NCBI GenBank assembly: GCA_021399435.1
Contig: JAJTUP010000004.1
Coordinates: 806,001 to 870,000, forward strand
Direction of reading: 5' to 3'
DNA: 64,000 nucleotides
From: Diaporthe sp. PMI_573
Taxonomy: Eukaryota; Ascomycota; Sordariomycetes; Diaporthales; Diaporthaceae
The position numbers and the translations under genes are program-made. Below the pieces are notes generated by a model. That model was not told the DNA's origin, searched no databases, and was given only the letters and a program-made list of their open reading frames with translations. This document shows, piece by piece, positions 1-13,547 of the stretch (positions are counted from its first letter, which is position 1; every line of letters begins with the position of its first letter).

Positions 1-421
1 CACCCAATCTGCGAACTTTTAAATATCTAGCCAACTGAACCGCCCCTCCTTTGTAAATAATCCTTGTGTGATTGATATATGGTAGAACCCTCGAAGTATA
101 TCGATTGTGACATGAGCCACGTAGTCAAGTGGTCCGTCAGTGTCGTAGTTATGTGTTGCCTGTAGATAACACGTATTGGTACTTTGAATGCTCTGTTGAT
201 CCATAGACTGAAGAGCGTCGGAAGTTGTGAGATCGGAGTAGCAGACGATTCCGGTTGGATACTCTGTCGAAAGCTTTACCAGTAATACAGGGTCCAGGCT
301 GCGCCCATTAAGAGAGTGTTGTCAGAAATCCAAGAGCGCTGCTCTTTCTTTCCAAAGGCAAGGTCTTGTGCCAGCGTTCATTCCTGTACACAAGCAGCAG
401 CTCCACTAACCATCCGCCGTT
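1..421. other. No gene recognised (left edge)
   Basis: No open frame here resembles a known protein, and no repeat or RNA structure stood out. The last part is presumably the upstream region of the broken GILT-family gene that follows. Confidence 0.5.
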
Positions 422-1450
422 ATGATGATGAATGAGAAATCGCCAGCAGCAGCTGGCCACACAGCTCCCGACAGCCTACGCCGTCGGCCCGGGGCATCAT
501 TCCCACTCCTCCGTTAGACATGCCTTCTGGTAATTAGTCTTCTGGTCGTTTATAGCGTCTACAAGGTTAGAGAACCCAAAGAAGGTCTAAGGCAGACGCT
601 TCAGCCGCTTGCTACAAAGAGAGTACCACTCGAGATTCATAACATCGTCAAGTGTCCCAATGCGAAGGTCAGAGCTCCTTTAACGAGTCTCTCCATAATA
701 CAGTGGCAAATGGCTCATGCTATGTCGGCGTTTAGGTTGCCTTGACGGACTTGGTGCTCCCGGCCATTGAGCGTGTGCATGATAAGGTTGACTTCAGGCT
801 CAGCATTATCGCAAGGTGAGTGAATACCTCGGTACCAAATCTTATACCAATGCGCAGACTTTCTCACTACGCTCGCCCACCCTCACAGAGAAACGGAAGA
901 GGTTATGCACTGCAAGCATGGCCCCGAGGAATGCAAAGCTGCCATTGTGGAGCCCTGCACGCAGGAGACACACCCGGACTCCAGGAGTCTTAGCTTCGTC
1001 GAGTGCTTGACGCATGAGTTCCAGCGGATCCTTAGCGCGCACACTACGAGGCCTGCGCTGCAAAGAACCCCATCGATCTTGAGAAAGTGGACCAGTGTAC
1101 TGCCAGGAATGGAGGAGCATACGATCTCGAGCTACTTCGGAAGAGTGCTCAGCGTACTATTGATGTCAGTGAAAAGCTGTACCGCGTGTCCTCACCAACG
1201 ACGATTTGTCACAAAGTTTCTTTGGTATCTTGGCCAAGCATGAACTGACATTACCGGGCAGGCGGGCGTGCGCTACAGTGGTACAGTCCGATTGAACGGG
1301 AAAATTTACTGCATCCGGGATGGGGACAATGGCATATGGATAGAATGTCCCAACGGTCCTGGTGTTGCTGAGCTCGTCGATGCCATCGAACGCTTGTATA
1401 ATGCAACGAGAGAGTATGTAGAAGACGCGATTCGGTTGGTGATTTACTGA
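422..1450 (+). pseudogene. GILT-family thiol reductase, broken by a stop and a frameshift
   Basis: Four exons can be traced: 422-667, 736-815, 889-1164 and 1262-1450. Together they read like fungal gamma-interferon-inducible lysosomal thiol reductase (GILT) proteins, which reduce disulfides in acidic or secretory compartments. Landmarks are an N-terminal hydrophobic anchor near 524-560, VPLEIHNIVKCPNAK at 623-667, the family signature CKHGPEEC at 908-931, and a C-terminal TVRLNGKIYCIRDG block followed by a PNGPGVAELVDAIERLY block. Two lesions break it. A TAG at 515-517 lies in frame between the first ATG run (422-430) and the anchor. Near 1043-1048 the frame moves by one base between the CKHGPEEC part and the downstream part encoding LEKVDQCTARNGGAYDLE. 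The second active-site cysteine expected a few residues after KCPNAK is also absent. The remaining splice sites are usable, so decay looks recent. A sequencing indel could explain the frameshift but not the TAG. Confidence 0.75.
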
Positions 1451-2048
1451 CTAATGTGAAGCTCCTAGGGAACTGTGATCTACGATCTTCGACATTGCAG
1501 CTTCTCGGTGATGGATAGTTGTCGGGGTGGGATAAGGGCTTGTGAAGTAGGGGAATTATGTGAGCGCGGGGTCGTGATTTATCCTAACAAGTAGCTACAA
1601 TGCGGAGGACTAGAGAGGCATTATAGAAGGTCATATTTAAAAATACGGTAGAAAATGCAACACTGTCTTGTGGGTCTGTTGAGACCACTGAGGTCTGTCT
1701 TATTAGAATCTAAGCTGACGCAGAAGATGGTGATGGTGTGTCCAGGTCCAAGATACGATGCAGTCGTCCCTTCTGCGTACAACCTGTCCGACTTTTCCAT
1801 AATGATGAACAGCCCAGTTGGTGGAGTGCGGCGAACCGACTACCTATTCAATGAAGAGTGTCTTCAACGATGCTTGAGTCCCCAACACATGCAGAACCAA
1901 TGACTGGGAGCCCAAACGGTTTCCGGGTGAAAAGCGCGGCTATCACTCCCCAGGCATGAGCTGCTTTTCATTGTCGGGCAGCCTCTATCCCAAAGTCGAT
2001 ACAGCATCCACAGAATGGAGGGAGGGGTTCGCTCCAATAAGGGTCTGA
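1451..2048. other. Intergenic, nothing recognised
   Basis: This lies between the 3' ends of the broken GILT gene (plus) and the methyltransferase (minus), so it should hold the two 3' ends. I see no gene, repeat or RNA in it. Confidence 0.5.
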
Positions 2049-3037
2049 TCAAGCCTTCTTGATAAGCACGCCCTGAATCCTAGGCAGCATACTGACCCAA
2101 TCTTCAGGCTCTTCGATATCCTGGGGGTTCTCCCACTCTCCAGCGTTGAGAATGTCCCTCAACACATTGCGGGTCATTGAGCATCCGACAAATGTGCTCC
2201 AAGCAGGGTTCAAAACAACTACTCGCATGTTAGCCACGTCTGCTGGGCTCTCACTGGAGACACGAGACACCCAAAATCGGGTCCTGCTCGGAACAGAAGC
2301 ATTATGAGAGACTTACTTTGCTCTGCGACCGTCAAAGAGCTCCTGCTCCACCCATGTTCCCAAAAGATGAATTTCCCTCCAGGTTTGAGTAGCTTCCATA
2401 CCTCCTTCATCACGGCCTTTGGATCCCGCACTGCGCACAGGACCTGGATGGACAGCACGGAATCCAAGCTGCCTTCGGTGATTCCCTCCTTCCTCAGAAC
2501 ATCGCTGTCTTCAATGCCGGAAACGATGAGCTTGTACTTATCCTGCAGGCCGTTCTTCTCCACCTTGGCATTTATGCCGTCTCGGTAGCGGGAGTTAGGC
2601 TCCACACCGTAGATCTTGTTGACACGAGACATGTCAAAACGGTGGAGCTGATTGCCTGGCCCAGGGCCTAGCTCAAGAACAACACCATCGGCGGCTTTCA
2701 GGAGCGAGGGAATGATGGTTGTGTCCTCGAACGCGATGAAGCCGTTAGCTACGCAGGGGGGTCAGCCAGTCTATAGACGAGTTCAGGACGAATTCTGGCA
2801 TTGATATTACAGGTTACAGAGAACAGCTTTGCTGAAGCGGCATCTCGAATCTGTGATATGAGCCCAAATGCTCCGACACCGTGTTGACGGTACGTATCCT
2901 TGAATGCTTCCCAGTGCACTATAGGGAGGATTAGCAGAGTTTGGGGAAGTGATAGATGGCCTATGCTTACAGCGAATGGAGAACCAGATCAGGCCAATTG
3001 GGCGGAGGATGTTGGCGAGGCGCGGACTTGGGGCCAT
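2049..3037 (-). CDS. Class I SAM-dependent methyltransferase
   Basis: Exons on the minus strand are 3037-2971, 2918-2811, 2748-2317 and 2242-2049, giving 266 residues. The first 25 residues are hydrophobic (IGLIWFSIR) and could anchor the protein to a membrane. Motif I, VVLELGPGPGN (about residues 81-91), is the glycine-rich SAM loop. KIYGVEPNSRYRD matches the acidic loop that binds the SAM ribose, and LDSVLSIQVLCAVRDP then KEVWKLLKPGGKFIFWEHG match motifs II-III of UbiE/METTL7-type enzymes. The C-terminal part (PAWSTFVGCSMTRN, then a W-rich tail) resembles the substrate end of METTL7-like proteins. The substrate cannot be told from sequence. The last intron (2243-2316) uses an acceptor chosen to keep the frame. 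The gene stands alone, and its neighbours do not suggest a pathway. Confidence 0.85.
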
Positions 3038-5022
3038 GATGATTGCCGTGGCACGATTTCGAGCGACGTCGAAACTTCAAGCTAAGAAAAAGGCGAGATC
3101 GGCAGGCAGGCGCTCAGTATTTTCGCAGAATTAAGCAAAGATGCGGAAGTGTGTGTTGGGGCGAAGACAGGACATGTATTTGCTGTCATGAAATTAAGCC
3201 CTGAGACGAAAGCTGCAGTAGGTAGCAGGTACAAGACACGCAATGCACTGCAAGGAGAAGAGAGTAATATATACGTAAGCGCTAGTGGCCCGCTGCACAA
3301 GGCATACAGGAGGATAAACCCCATTTGGTAGGTTGTTGATCCGTACGCAAATGCCCCACATGTCGGTCACTGTCTCAAGGCTTATCAGTAGCTGAGGTAA
3401 GCTCAAAGGGCAAGTTACCATGTATGCCCTGCCGGAAGGAAGGTGGTACGCCCCCACGGAAGACCCGAGTAGAGGTCAAGCTTGAGGCGAACATGTTGAA
3501 TCTGATAATGCTACCTTCAACCAACTTCTAGTATACAGGATACCCATCACTACATCTGCGACAATTATCACAGCATCCTCTATCAAGTTCAAACTTGTTT
3601 ACTGTGTAAGTCACGCAAACACACTGAATCATTCATAAGTTGAATGTCGCCCTGGAAATTCATTTATACTGGATCTTAGAGCCCATGTATTCATATGATC
3701 CGGAAGTCCGCCGCATCTAGTTATGAATCCAGGAGTGTGTTGCGTATTCACGTGTTGTAGATGGTCTTCTAGTAAAGAAGCCGCATTGCTGATCTATTCT
3801 GTCAGTATATCTCTCCATCGCTGTTGCAGTTAGCACCACTATTTTGTAAATATCTATACCGTGACTGACAAGAGCCTTATTCCCTCCTTCCTAATTGGCT
3901 CATAAGAGCATGGGCGAGTTCAAGGTTCGTGTCATCGACGAGAGCTTGAATTGTTCAAGCTCCTCATCTTGCATCAGATCTGGCGTAGGATTGAATCCTT
4001 CAACTCGTGGTCGAGCCACTAGCGTGTAAGTCCAGAGTACCTCGTTTGATAACTATGCCCACTAACCATTATACTGGTTTGAAGGAACCCCATCATGTTC
4101 ATAACTTCCTTATTGCAAATGATAGTCAACTACTGAGCTCCACATGAGTCTGTGGAGTAGATAATAAAAATAATCAAAGAATCATTCTATAAGTCAATGT
4201 TACTTGTGTATATTTAACGCGAGGTTGTCTGAGTAGAGCATACCTTCATAAGAGAGTCCTTGAAGGACCGGTCTTCCAGCTCGAATTGTATGCGCATTGA
4301 CTCCACACAAGCACTAGCTCTTGACGGAAAAGCAGACAAAACTTTTCTGTCGGGAGGAAGCGCTGTACGAAAGTCAGTACCACGCTAGAATGCCGAATAT
4401 CTGTTCCGTCATACCTGAAATCACATTTCTGTCGAGGTCTCTCACATCGCCAGAGCTGCCAGCATTGTCCGAATCCATGGGCTGTACCAATTTAGCGGAC
4501 GTCATCCTTGACGCATGCCAGGCAATGTGCCATATGGATCAACTCCTGAAATTCCGACGAAAAAAACAAAGGCTTTCAACTGGACTCTGACTTATGACGC
4601 TGCGTCATCCGACTCGCCAGAAACCTGCTGACTGGCCAACTTGACCTGCAACCAACATGCAGCTCCACGCTTCTCCGCCTGCGCCGCAGTATACGTACCC
4701 TGGTTGGAACACAGGGTAAAGACGGGCTAGATCGACATATATTGATCACACCATGTTTTTGTGAGGTACAGAAGACTAGACCAAAGTCTATCTCTAGGAT
4801 CTCGTTCCCTTCAATCTTATTGTTCACTGCGTATGGCTCAGACCCCAAGGGGCCCCAAGACTCCTGTTTCTGCACAACAATGCGGACGACACCAGCGTTG
4901 GACCACGTTACGGCAGCTGGGAGGACGCGCTCGACAAACCTTCACGCAATCACAGGTTAAGGCGTCAACGTCATCCCGAAGCCCGTCCTCTGGGTTTCCG
5001 CCGATGCCAATCCCAGCACCTG
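3038..5022. other. Intergenic, 2 kb, nothing recognised
   Basis: This is a long stretch with many stops in all frames and several A+T-rich runs (for example around 3530-3720 and 4130-4210). The open frames at 4321-4590 and 4576-5159 look like chance: the second lies opposite the carboxylesterase 3' end, and neither shows a domain. It should contain the methyltransferase promoter just above 3037. Confidence 0.5.
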
Positions 5023-7257
<2,235 letters not shown>

Positions 7258-9045
7258 GGTTGGGAATCGCTTTGAAGTTTTTACCTCAGCATGACGAGAG
7301 GAAGATGGACGAAGAAGCAGGAGGGGAACTGGAGAATATGCATCGAAAATGCATCCATATGCAAGACGTCATGTGCCAGGGGTCAGGATCAGTGGCTGGA
7401 TGTTGTCTCTGGCGATTGTTGGAGTGAGTATTTGAGGGGTTCAGTCAGCATCAGCGCATTTAATAGACTAAGATTGTTCCTCCAATCCATCGACATTCGG
7501 CGAATGTGGACGCGAAAGATATGCTGCTGGGAGAGATCGTAGGCGTTGAAGACGACTGATACAGAGCATACAAAGAGGGGAGACCTTTGAATAAATCCCT
7601 TGTGGAAATTTCTCATTAGTTGAGCAGACGGTTTGCGGCGTCTAGAAATAGTAATTCAATCCCACGTGTTTTCTTTGTTAATACCTTGTTATTGACCAGG
7701 TACTCCCGTTCTTAGTATAGTGTCTTGAATGGTGGCGCGTTGATCTGCACTAAAATCGGTCAAGATCAAGTTGCCAATCAGACAGGCAAACAGTACTACG
7801 GACACCTGAATGACTGTGCTCAATGGCGCTCCGACCCTCACGCAAGATCTGCATTTCTCCTCAGATGCTGCCAGCCAACGTCCGCCCACCCAGTACAAAA
7901 GCAGCTGTATACACCACTAAAAAGAAGGTATCTTTCTGGCTAATCAGCAGAAGCTCTACCCTATAGTAACAAAGATAAGCTGTTTTCCTATATAGGCGGT
8001 ACTTAAAAATATGAAGAGTAAATCGAAGTCAGAGGGCCAAATTGAAACCAGAGGTTGAATTACAGCCAGAGGGCACTATAGCCAGAAGGCTAGAGGGCTA
8101 ACTTAAAATATATCGGCTTTTTTAGTCTTAGCAGGGTACCTTTTTTCTAGTGGCATGTGCAGCCAAATTTTTGTATTGGGTGGGCGGACAGTAAATGCTG
8201 GGTGGGCAGACGGAAAACTATGGGTGGGCGGACGTTGGCTGGGATGCTGTCTTCAGAAACGTGATAGAATATTTTCTCTTCTTTTGGTGCTAGAATGTGT
8301 TGGTGCTGCCAGATCCCCTCACAAGTTCCTAAAGTGCGTCTCCACCTCGCCACAATTGCTGCTCTATTGCAACCTTTTCCGAGACTTGAGCGTCCATCCG
8401 GCCGGGGGAGCATAACACGCGACGAGCGAGTCCCAGAGACAACAACGGAAGGAAAACAGCACACAGGATGGAGGCGGCCCTGGAACAATTGGAAGGATTC
8501 GCAGCCAAGACGGCCGGGATTGGTCGCCAGAATCTGCGCAACTGACTGCACGGATTGTCTGACTCCACGGATCGTGTTGCTACTAGTCTTGACTGACTTA
8601 CGACCCTCTCGAGACAAAAGAAAATCAGTTGTAGACATTGCTGTATGCAGTTTTGAAGAGCACATTATTCGTGCAATACTTGAATGAGCATCATATATAC
8701 TGTAAAAGCAAAGTGAATTATCTCTGAAGATTGCCTTGATGATATCAGCCCGAAAGATATCCAACCACTGCAAACTGAACTGAACCATACATTTGCCCTC
8801 ATGTCACTCTGTGCCTAGGTCCAAGCGTTTTCATGAGTACCGAGAAAGTGTTATAGCTTTAGTTGCGATGTGACAGTTCAAAATGTCGAGTCTTCGGTGC
8901 CTGATTGCCCGGGAGCACTTGGCCCTTCCCCAGCTGGGCTGATGAGATGAGCTGTGTGAACGGGCCCTGCGTGCGTTCGGTTCCCACCAGTTGACGCCCC
9001 TCAAAATGAGGAGGAATGATACAAAAGTTTTCAGACCCACGTCCG
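7258..9045. other. Intergenic with a small inverted-repeat element
   Basis: Apart from the inverted-repeat element at 7871-8242 I find no gene. Open frames here (for example 8147-8788 minus and 8295-8687 plus) overlap each other in antisense and show no domain. The stretch 8020-8110 has a loose internal repeat of the word agaggg, alternating with A+T-rich pieces. Confidence 0.5.
7871..8242. mobile_element. MITE-like inverted-repeat element
   Basis: The 22 bases at 7871-7892 reappear as an exact reverse complement at 8221-8242; the core is gtccgcccaccc / gggtgggcggac. Inside the right arm the core is repeated at about 8177-8187 and, changed, at 8199-8212. The 8168-8187 copy also matches the left arm further inward (ttttgta, one variable base, tgggtggg). 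The roughly 330 bases between the arms are A+T-rich and non-coding. This is the architecture of a short non-autonomous DNA transposon whose right end was partly duplicated. I could not find a clean target-site duplication, so family and exact ends are open. Confidence 0.55.
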
Positions 9046-10164
9046 TCATTTATCCGCAGTTTCAGTATATAACTCCCAATCCAAGGTACGCACTATTCTG
9101 TTCGTTGTAGGCTGCTCGTAGCTCTGGGTAATTTTGGAGTTTGGCTTCAGCCTTCTCATCAGTGCTACAAAGAACGGGCGGTAGGTCGGGAGGCAAGATG
9201 CTATCACGTAGCACCCAACTTCGATAATAGACCAGGTAAGAACGTCGGCTGAAGCCCAGGTTGCATCGGTCAGGACGGTCACGCGGGACGTGATAAGCAG
9301 GCGTACGATGCTGGACACGATACCACTAAGCCAAGATCAGTACGTGGTTTTCTCATCCAGTATAGGGCCGAAGAGAGATGTAGATGATCGCCATACAAGC
9401 TACCCAATATAAGTACTCCCGTCAGGGCAATCTTTTGGCTCTTCGGCAGTTTAAGCTGCCAGATGACAGGCATGGGCAGAATCAGTATGACGAGGTCCGT
9501 GGCGATGTTCGGTACACTCATGCCCTGCCAGAATCTCACCACATTGATACAGCTGGTGTCAAGCTTCTCCATGTCCCAGCGGGCCGAGAAAGGTCTGCAC
9601 GATGATAATGATGTGATTACCCCGGCGATAGCAGCGGCTACGATCACGGCCCCTGTGAGGTAGCTGATGACACGGTATGGACGCGTTATGAAGAAGCGGA
9701 GGTACATGGCCAAAACCGAGAGCTTTGGAAATGAGACAGACACACAGTAAAGCGTCTCGAGAGCAAATGTGCACTTGGCCCAGTCGATAAAGACCCGGGA
9801 ATCGGTGGTGAGGACGACGTCCAGGTGTCGTCCAACGCCCGCGATCTCGGCCGCAACTGGCGGGATGAATAATTCATCAGTTTTTTGAATGCCTCATGGA
9901 AACATGTGGAAACCCTGGATTATGGCGTACGGAGCAATATTACTTACTTATGCCGGTCACAAACAATCCTAGACTGAACACCAGCGCCGGTACCATGAGA
10001 AGGTCATCGGTGCCCCACTTCGTTTTGTAGATGATGCGAGCCGCACAGCGCAGGGCGACGGCCGCGATCTCCAGGACAATGAAGATCGATGCCGCGATGA
10101 TCACCCGATCGCTGATGTCCTCCTCGGCATAGCCTGGCGGGAAATCTGGAGGCGGCGAATCCAT
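9046..10164 (-). CDS. Rhodopsin-type seven-helix membrane protein (SAT4/Pth11-like family)
   Basis: Exons 10164-9948, 9856-9397 and 9325-9046 give 318 residues. The order of features is that of the fungal rhodopsin-domain family: a short outside N-terminus rich in Pro and Asp, a first helix (VIIAASIFIVLEIAAVALR), the conserved WGTDD after helix 2, the GVGRHLD loop, the long outside loop with CRPF and C residues that pair in the family, and LGSFGIVSSIVRL near helix 6. Members are thought to act as surface sensors, and Pth11 itself works in host sensing. No CFEM domain is present. The role here is unknown. The gene has no obvious partners on either side. Confidence 0.85.
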
Positions 10165-11309
10165 ATCGCCAGTTTCGGAGTTGGTAGTAAGGCAAAATCG
10201 TGCGAAGGGCGAAAAAAAAAAACAGGAAAAACCAGTTTCAGCACAAGTTCGGGGGAAACGCTTTGCTGATAGCTAGATGTATCAAACTCAGAATGAGCAG
10301 AGTTTTGATTCACACAGGATTCAAGTGCCTGTATATGTGAAAATGCCCATGACTTTGCAACAGACGAGGCGATTGGAATTGTAGAATTTGGTCTTGCAAC
10401 AAAAGCGTAAAGTTTGGGACCTTTGTCAAGGCAACAGTCAAAATGTAAGAAGGGAGAGATGGTTTCGGGACTTGAGGGAACTCGAAATTTATTCGATGTA
10501 CCAACAAAGGCCAACATCCCATTCAAGTCCCCCAAAATGGCCATGATTGGGGGACAACACACGGTCTTTGTGTCGAGCGTCATTTACCATGCCACTTTGG
10601 TTACGCATCTTCGGGTGGCAAAATGGTAGAGCATGTCTCATATCCACTGTATGAGACATTGATTTCGGGTTCTTCTTCTTCTGTCCTCATAAATCCGTAC
10701 CTTCTTGAGCCCCTTAGGTAGGCCTATACCACTAAATACATGCCAGCTGAATGCACTCCACACCACAGGGCCACAATGAATGCAACCGCAGGACGAAGCT
10801 TTAATACAGCCATTTCTACAAAGCGAGGCATGCTGGCGCCAGAAGTATCTGAAACCAGCTCAAGCGTCTTGGAATCGCAGTACATGTCACCCAACAGCGC
10901 TTTGTTATGCCAGCGCCAAAAAACACGAACTTGAACGTTACCGTCAAGAGACGGATGTGAATGCTCAGCTGAGATCCCTGCTATGTCAGCCGTGCTAGGC
11001 GTTAGTACCATCAGTCTTCACGATACACAACTTATACCACTGGAACTGGGATCTTCCAGGTTGTGTTCTAGTCCTGCCAAATGCCGCGTCTATGGTGGCG
11101 ATTGTACTCCCAGATAGAAACTAGGATATTTTGTAACTTAATAGTCTTTCAAGATCCAATTCCACGCAGAGTTTCATCTATGGTGGAATGCGTGTCTCCT
11201 TTTTTCAAAACCGAAGAACTATAAGCGCCGATAATTTCATTTAAAATGCGGTAACTATCTAAATGTTGTGTAAGCGCGAGGCCGTCAACTACATCCCTCT
11301 CCATATTCT
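10165..11309. other. Intergenic, nothing firm
   Basis: This contains the upstream region of the rhodopsin-type gene and the 3' side of the small membrane-protein gene. The minus open frame at 10724-11011 has no recognisable domain and no convincing splice partner, so I leave it uncalled. A poly-A run lies at about 10211-10221. Confidence 0.5.
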
Positions 11310-11748
11310 TTATCGCGGCTTGTGAATGGAAAACACCCGCTCTTCCAACACCTGTAAGCGCGTCAGTCAGAGGTGATGTCAATAAAACAGACCAGAGACT
11401 CACAACGGTCTTCCTGACATATATTACGTTACGACCTGTCCAGCGACTTGAATGCGGCATTGTTGGTCCTGCAACAGAACCCGCTCCGCTCTCCAGATCA
11501 ACGGTTGGGTTCGCCACTGCTGGTCCCGGCAGCGTGAGCGGGAAGATCACCATATTGTATGCAGCACAAGGACCGGCGTTTTCAAATTTTCATTGAGGGG
11601 GGTACTCACTATGAGCATCCGAGTGATCGGACCCACTGCTGCGGCACTGTCCCCGGAGAAAGCGACCAAACTTGATCAAACTGGCTGAGCCTGCGACAGC
11701 AATGATGAGAGATACAAGGGCAATGACGCCCTCGCTGGAGAGTGACAT
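11310..11748 (-). CDS. Small single-span membrane protein, function unknown
   Basis: Three short exons (11748-11610, 11519-11404, 11351-11310) join to 98 residues. Donors are gtgagt in both introns, and the second intron has a tandem ctgactgac branch region before cttacag, so the splicing is well supported. The N-terminus MSLSSEGVIALVSLIIAVAG forms one membrane span, followed by a basic stretch (KFGRFLRGQCR) and a Ser/Thr/Gly-rich tail ending VFSIHKPR. I do not recognise a named family. Similar short proteins with one N-terminal span and a disordered tail are common in filamentous fungi, with no known role. Reading on past the second intron instead would give a longer tail without domain features. 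Confidence 0.55.
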
Positions 11749-12095
11749 GTGATAGGAAGGGGCAGGCTAGAGCGCCAGTATCTCTACGATGGCGAGCCCC
11801 GTCTTATATAAACTTGCGCAACGTGTGGCTCGCTCAATTGACCATGAGTCACGGTAAATGACCAACTGGGGAATGTGGTGGTTTTTATAATCTCTTGGGC
11901 CTTATTATAATAATGATATATGTCGTAGGGCAGTCGGCAACGGATCAAAGTCCAACCATTTCGGTAACCTCTGTGATCGCCGACGGAGGGGGATATAACG
12001 ACTTAGTTTACTCCGCGCAAAAGTGCATAGTCAGGACCAGCGCAAACAATGTAAGAGTAGGCAGCGGGAACAAAGCCGGTGAATGTGAGCAGCGA

Positions 12096-12226
12096 GTGGA
12101 AGTCGCCGAGGAAGACGGACGAAGAGGAGAGCGGAAAGGGGCAGAGAGGGCGGGGAGGGGCGGAGAAGGGGGCGGAGACGGAGACGGAGGGAAGTATGAG
12201 GGCGGAGAGGGGCTGAGAGGGTCCCA
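12096..12226 (+). repeat. Polypurine tract
   Basis: About 130 bases on the plus strand are almost all purine (words such as ggggagggg, gagacggagacgg). Such tracts can adopt triplex structures and often mark simple-sequence expansion. They also create long chance open frames. Confidence 0.7.
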
Positions 12227-12901
12227 AGGTTGTGCTGCCCCCGTTTTCTTGGATCGGCACCTACCTTATCACAAAGTGGCCAAGCATGGCGCAGGATTCA
12301 GGCAGTCAGCCTGCATTAGCTGTGGCCCAGGATCCGGTTTCTGGACATGTACGGTCAGGGTGAACATGGGTATCTGGCCCGGCCGGACCAGAAATTCGCT
12401 GGATGGACCGATCTCTCGCAGTAGTGTGCTCTGCTCCATGCCAACCTTGCGATCCGCAGCCTTGTGGCACTTGAGTCACGACGTTTTCAAAATGGTCCCG
12501 AGCCCCAGACAAACCAAGGACCCGTACTGGTCATCTTGCTTGCATACTCGACAGTCCATACTCGACAGCCCGAATATACAACAAGCACCGAGTAGGCAAT
12601 CTCAATAACCCAACACAAGGCTATTAATCGTAGATATCAAAGATGGAACCGATGAAGGCAAATCTCGTTCGTCGGCGAGCGCCGAGTGCCGCCAATCAGA
12701 GATCAAGCTTGTTCTAGGACCCGAGAAGGTTTAAAAGTGCTTGCTAGACAAAAAGGATTGAAATTGGGAAGACACATTCAATATTGCAAACAACACAGCC
12801 GTATTTTTCTTTTTGAAAAAAGAAAAAGGGATATGCGAAAACATCATTAACGGACCCACTGTAGCTGGCTTACTTCTACGCATGTACCCGGTCATACTCA
12901 G

Positions 12902-12989
12902 GAGGCTGTCCACAGAAGATCATCCCGCAGGATGTTATCCCACAAGAGGTTAAACCCACAGGACGTTGTCGCACGAGCTCATCTCACGG
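12902..12989 (-). repeat. Degenerate 15-bp tandem array A
   Basis: Six units of 14-16 bases follow each other, for example ggatgttatcccaca at 12931-12945. Read on the minus strand they match the unit of array B near 18.8 kb (tgtgggacaacctcc). The array lies in the opposite orientation to array B, and the pair encloses 12.99-18.81 kb. Confidence 0.7.
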
Positions 12990-13315
12990 GAGGATGGGCA
13001 GCGAGAAATGCCCAAGCGGTCCACTATGTCGATTCTGCGGCCAAGTAATATCATGAACCCCTATCTTACGGATTGTAGTCGAAAGTCCCCTGGGCCGAGA
13101 AAGAAATGTGATGCTAAGTGCCAGCACTTGGCCTGCCAAAAATTTGCATGAACAATGAGGGAGCACTTCCAGTTCTTGGTAGCAGTCCTAGAACCAGTCC
13201 GTTAATCCCTAGCTTTGGACAGCATGACACTATTGAGGAAAAGTGCAGACTAAGTACCTAGATAGTTTTTCGTGAGTCACATGGCCTGCACTAAAATAGC
13301 TGTGACTGGAAATTT

Positions 13316-13326
13316 GATATATATAT
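13316..13326 (+). promoter_or_regulatory. TATA-like element of the BBP-like gene
   Basis: A run of alternating T and A (gatatatatatg) lies about 220 bases before the ATG at 13548 and is followed by a C/T-rich leader, a common layout in fungal promoters. Assignment is by position only. Confidence 0.4.
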
Positions 13327-13547
13327 GACCCTCCCCTCCCCCACCCGCTGTAGAACCTTCTTTTCTAACAATCCTTCCATAACTAACCATAAAGTCTCAT
13401 TTGACCAGCATCAAATCTCTCTGCCACAGAATATCTTACCTCCAAGTTCAAAGCCTTGCAATCACAGACCACTAACCTCGCAGTCTTACGTTTTAACCAT
13501 CATTTTTAAAACTTGTTTCGGACGACTCCATCAAACCTCATCCCAAG

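Larger units (their letters stand above)
11749..13547. other. Intergenic with polypurine tract and repeat array
   Basis: No gene is called. A long plus frame at 11895-12608 comes from a stop-poor purine tract and shows no domain. The region also holds repeat array A (12902-12989), an 11-bp poly-T/poly-A hairpin near 12806-12835, and the promoter of the BBP-like gene at its right end. Confidence 0.5.

Noticed and set aside
1268..1450. Regulatory domain of 2-isopropylmalate synthase
   Set aside because: The NGxGxxxLVDAIE pattern first suggested it, but upstream exons with CKHGPEEC and KCPNAK show that it is the C-terminus of a GILT protein.
10724..11011. Further exon or separate gene on the minus strand
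   Set aside because: No domain, no convincing splice partner, and the 98-residue gene upstream closes by itself.
11895..12608. A 237-residue protein on the plus strand
   Set aside because: The frame is open only because of the purine tract; composition is low complexity and no domain or splice context is present.
12902..12989. CRISPR-like repeat array
   Set aside because: Units are contiguous 15-mers without spacers, in a eukaryotic genome.
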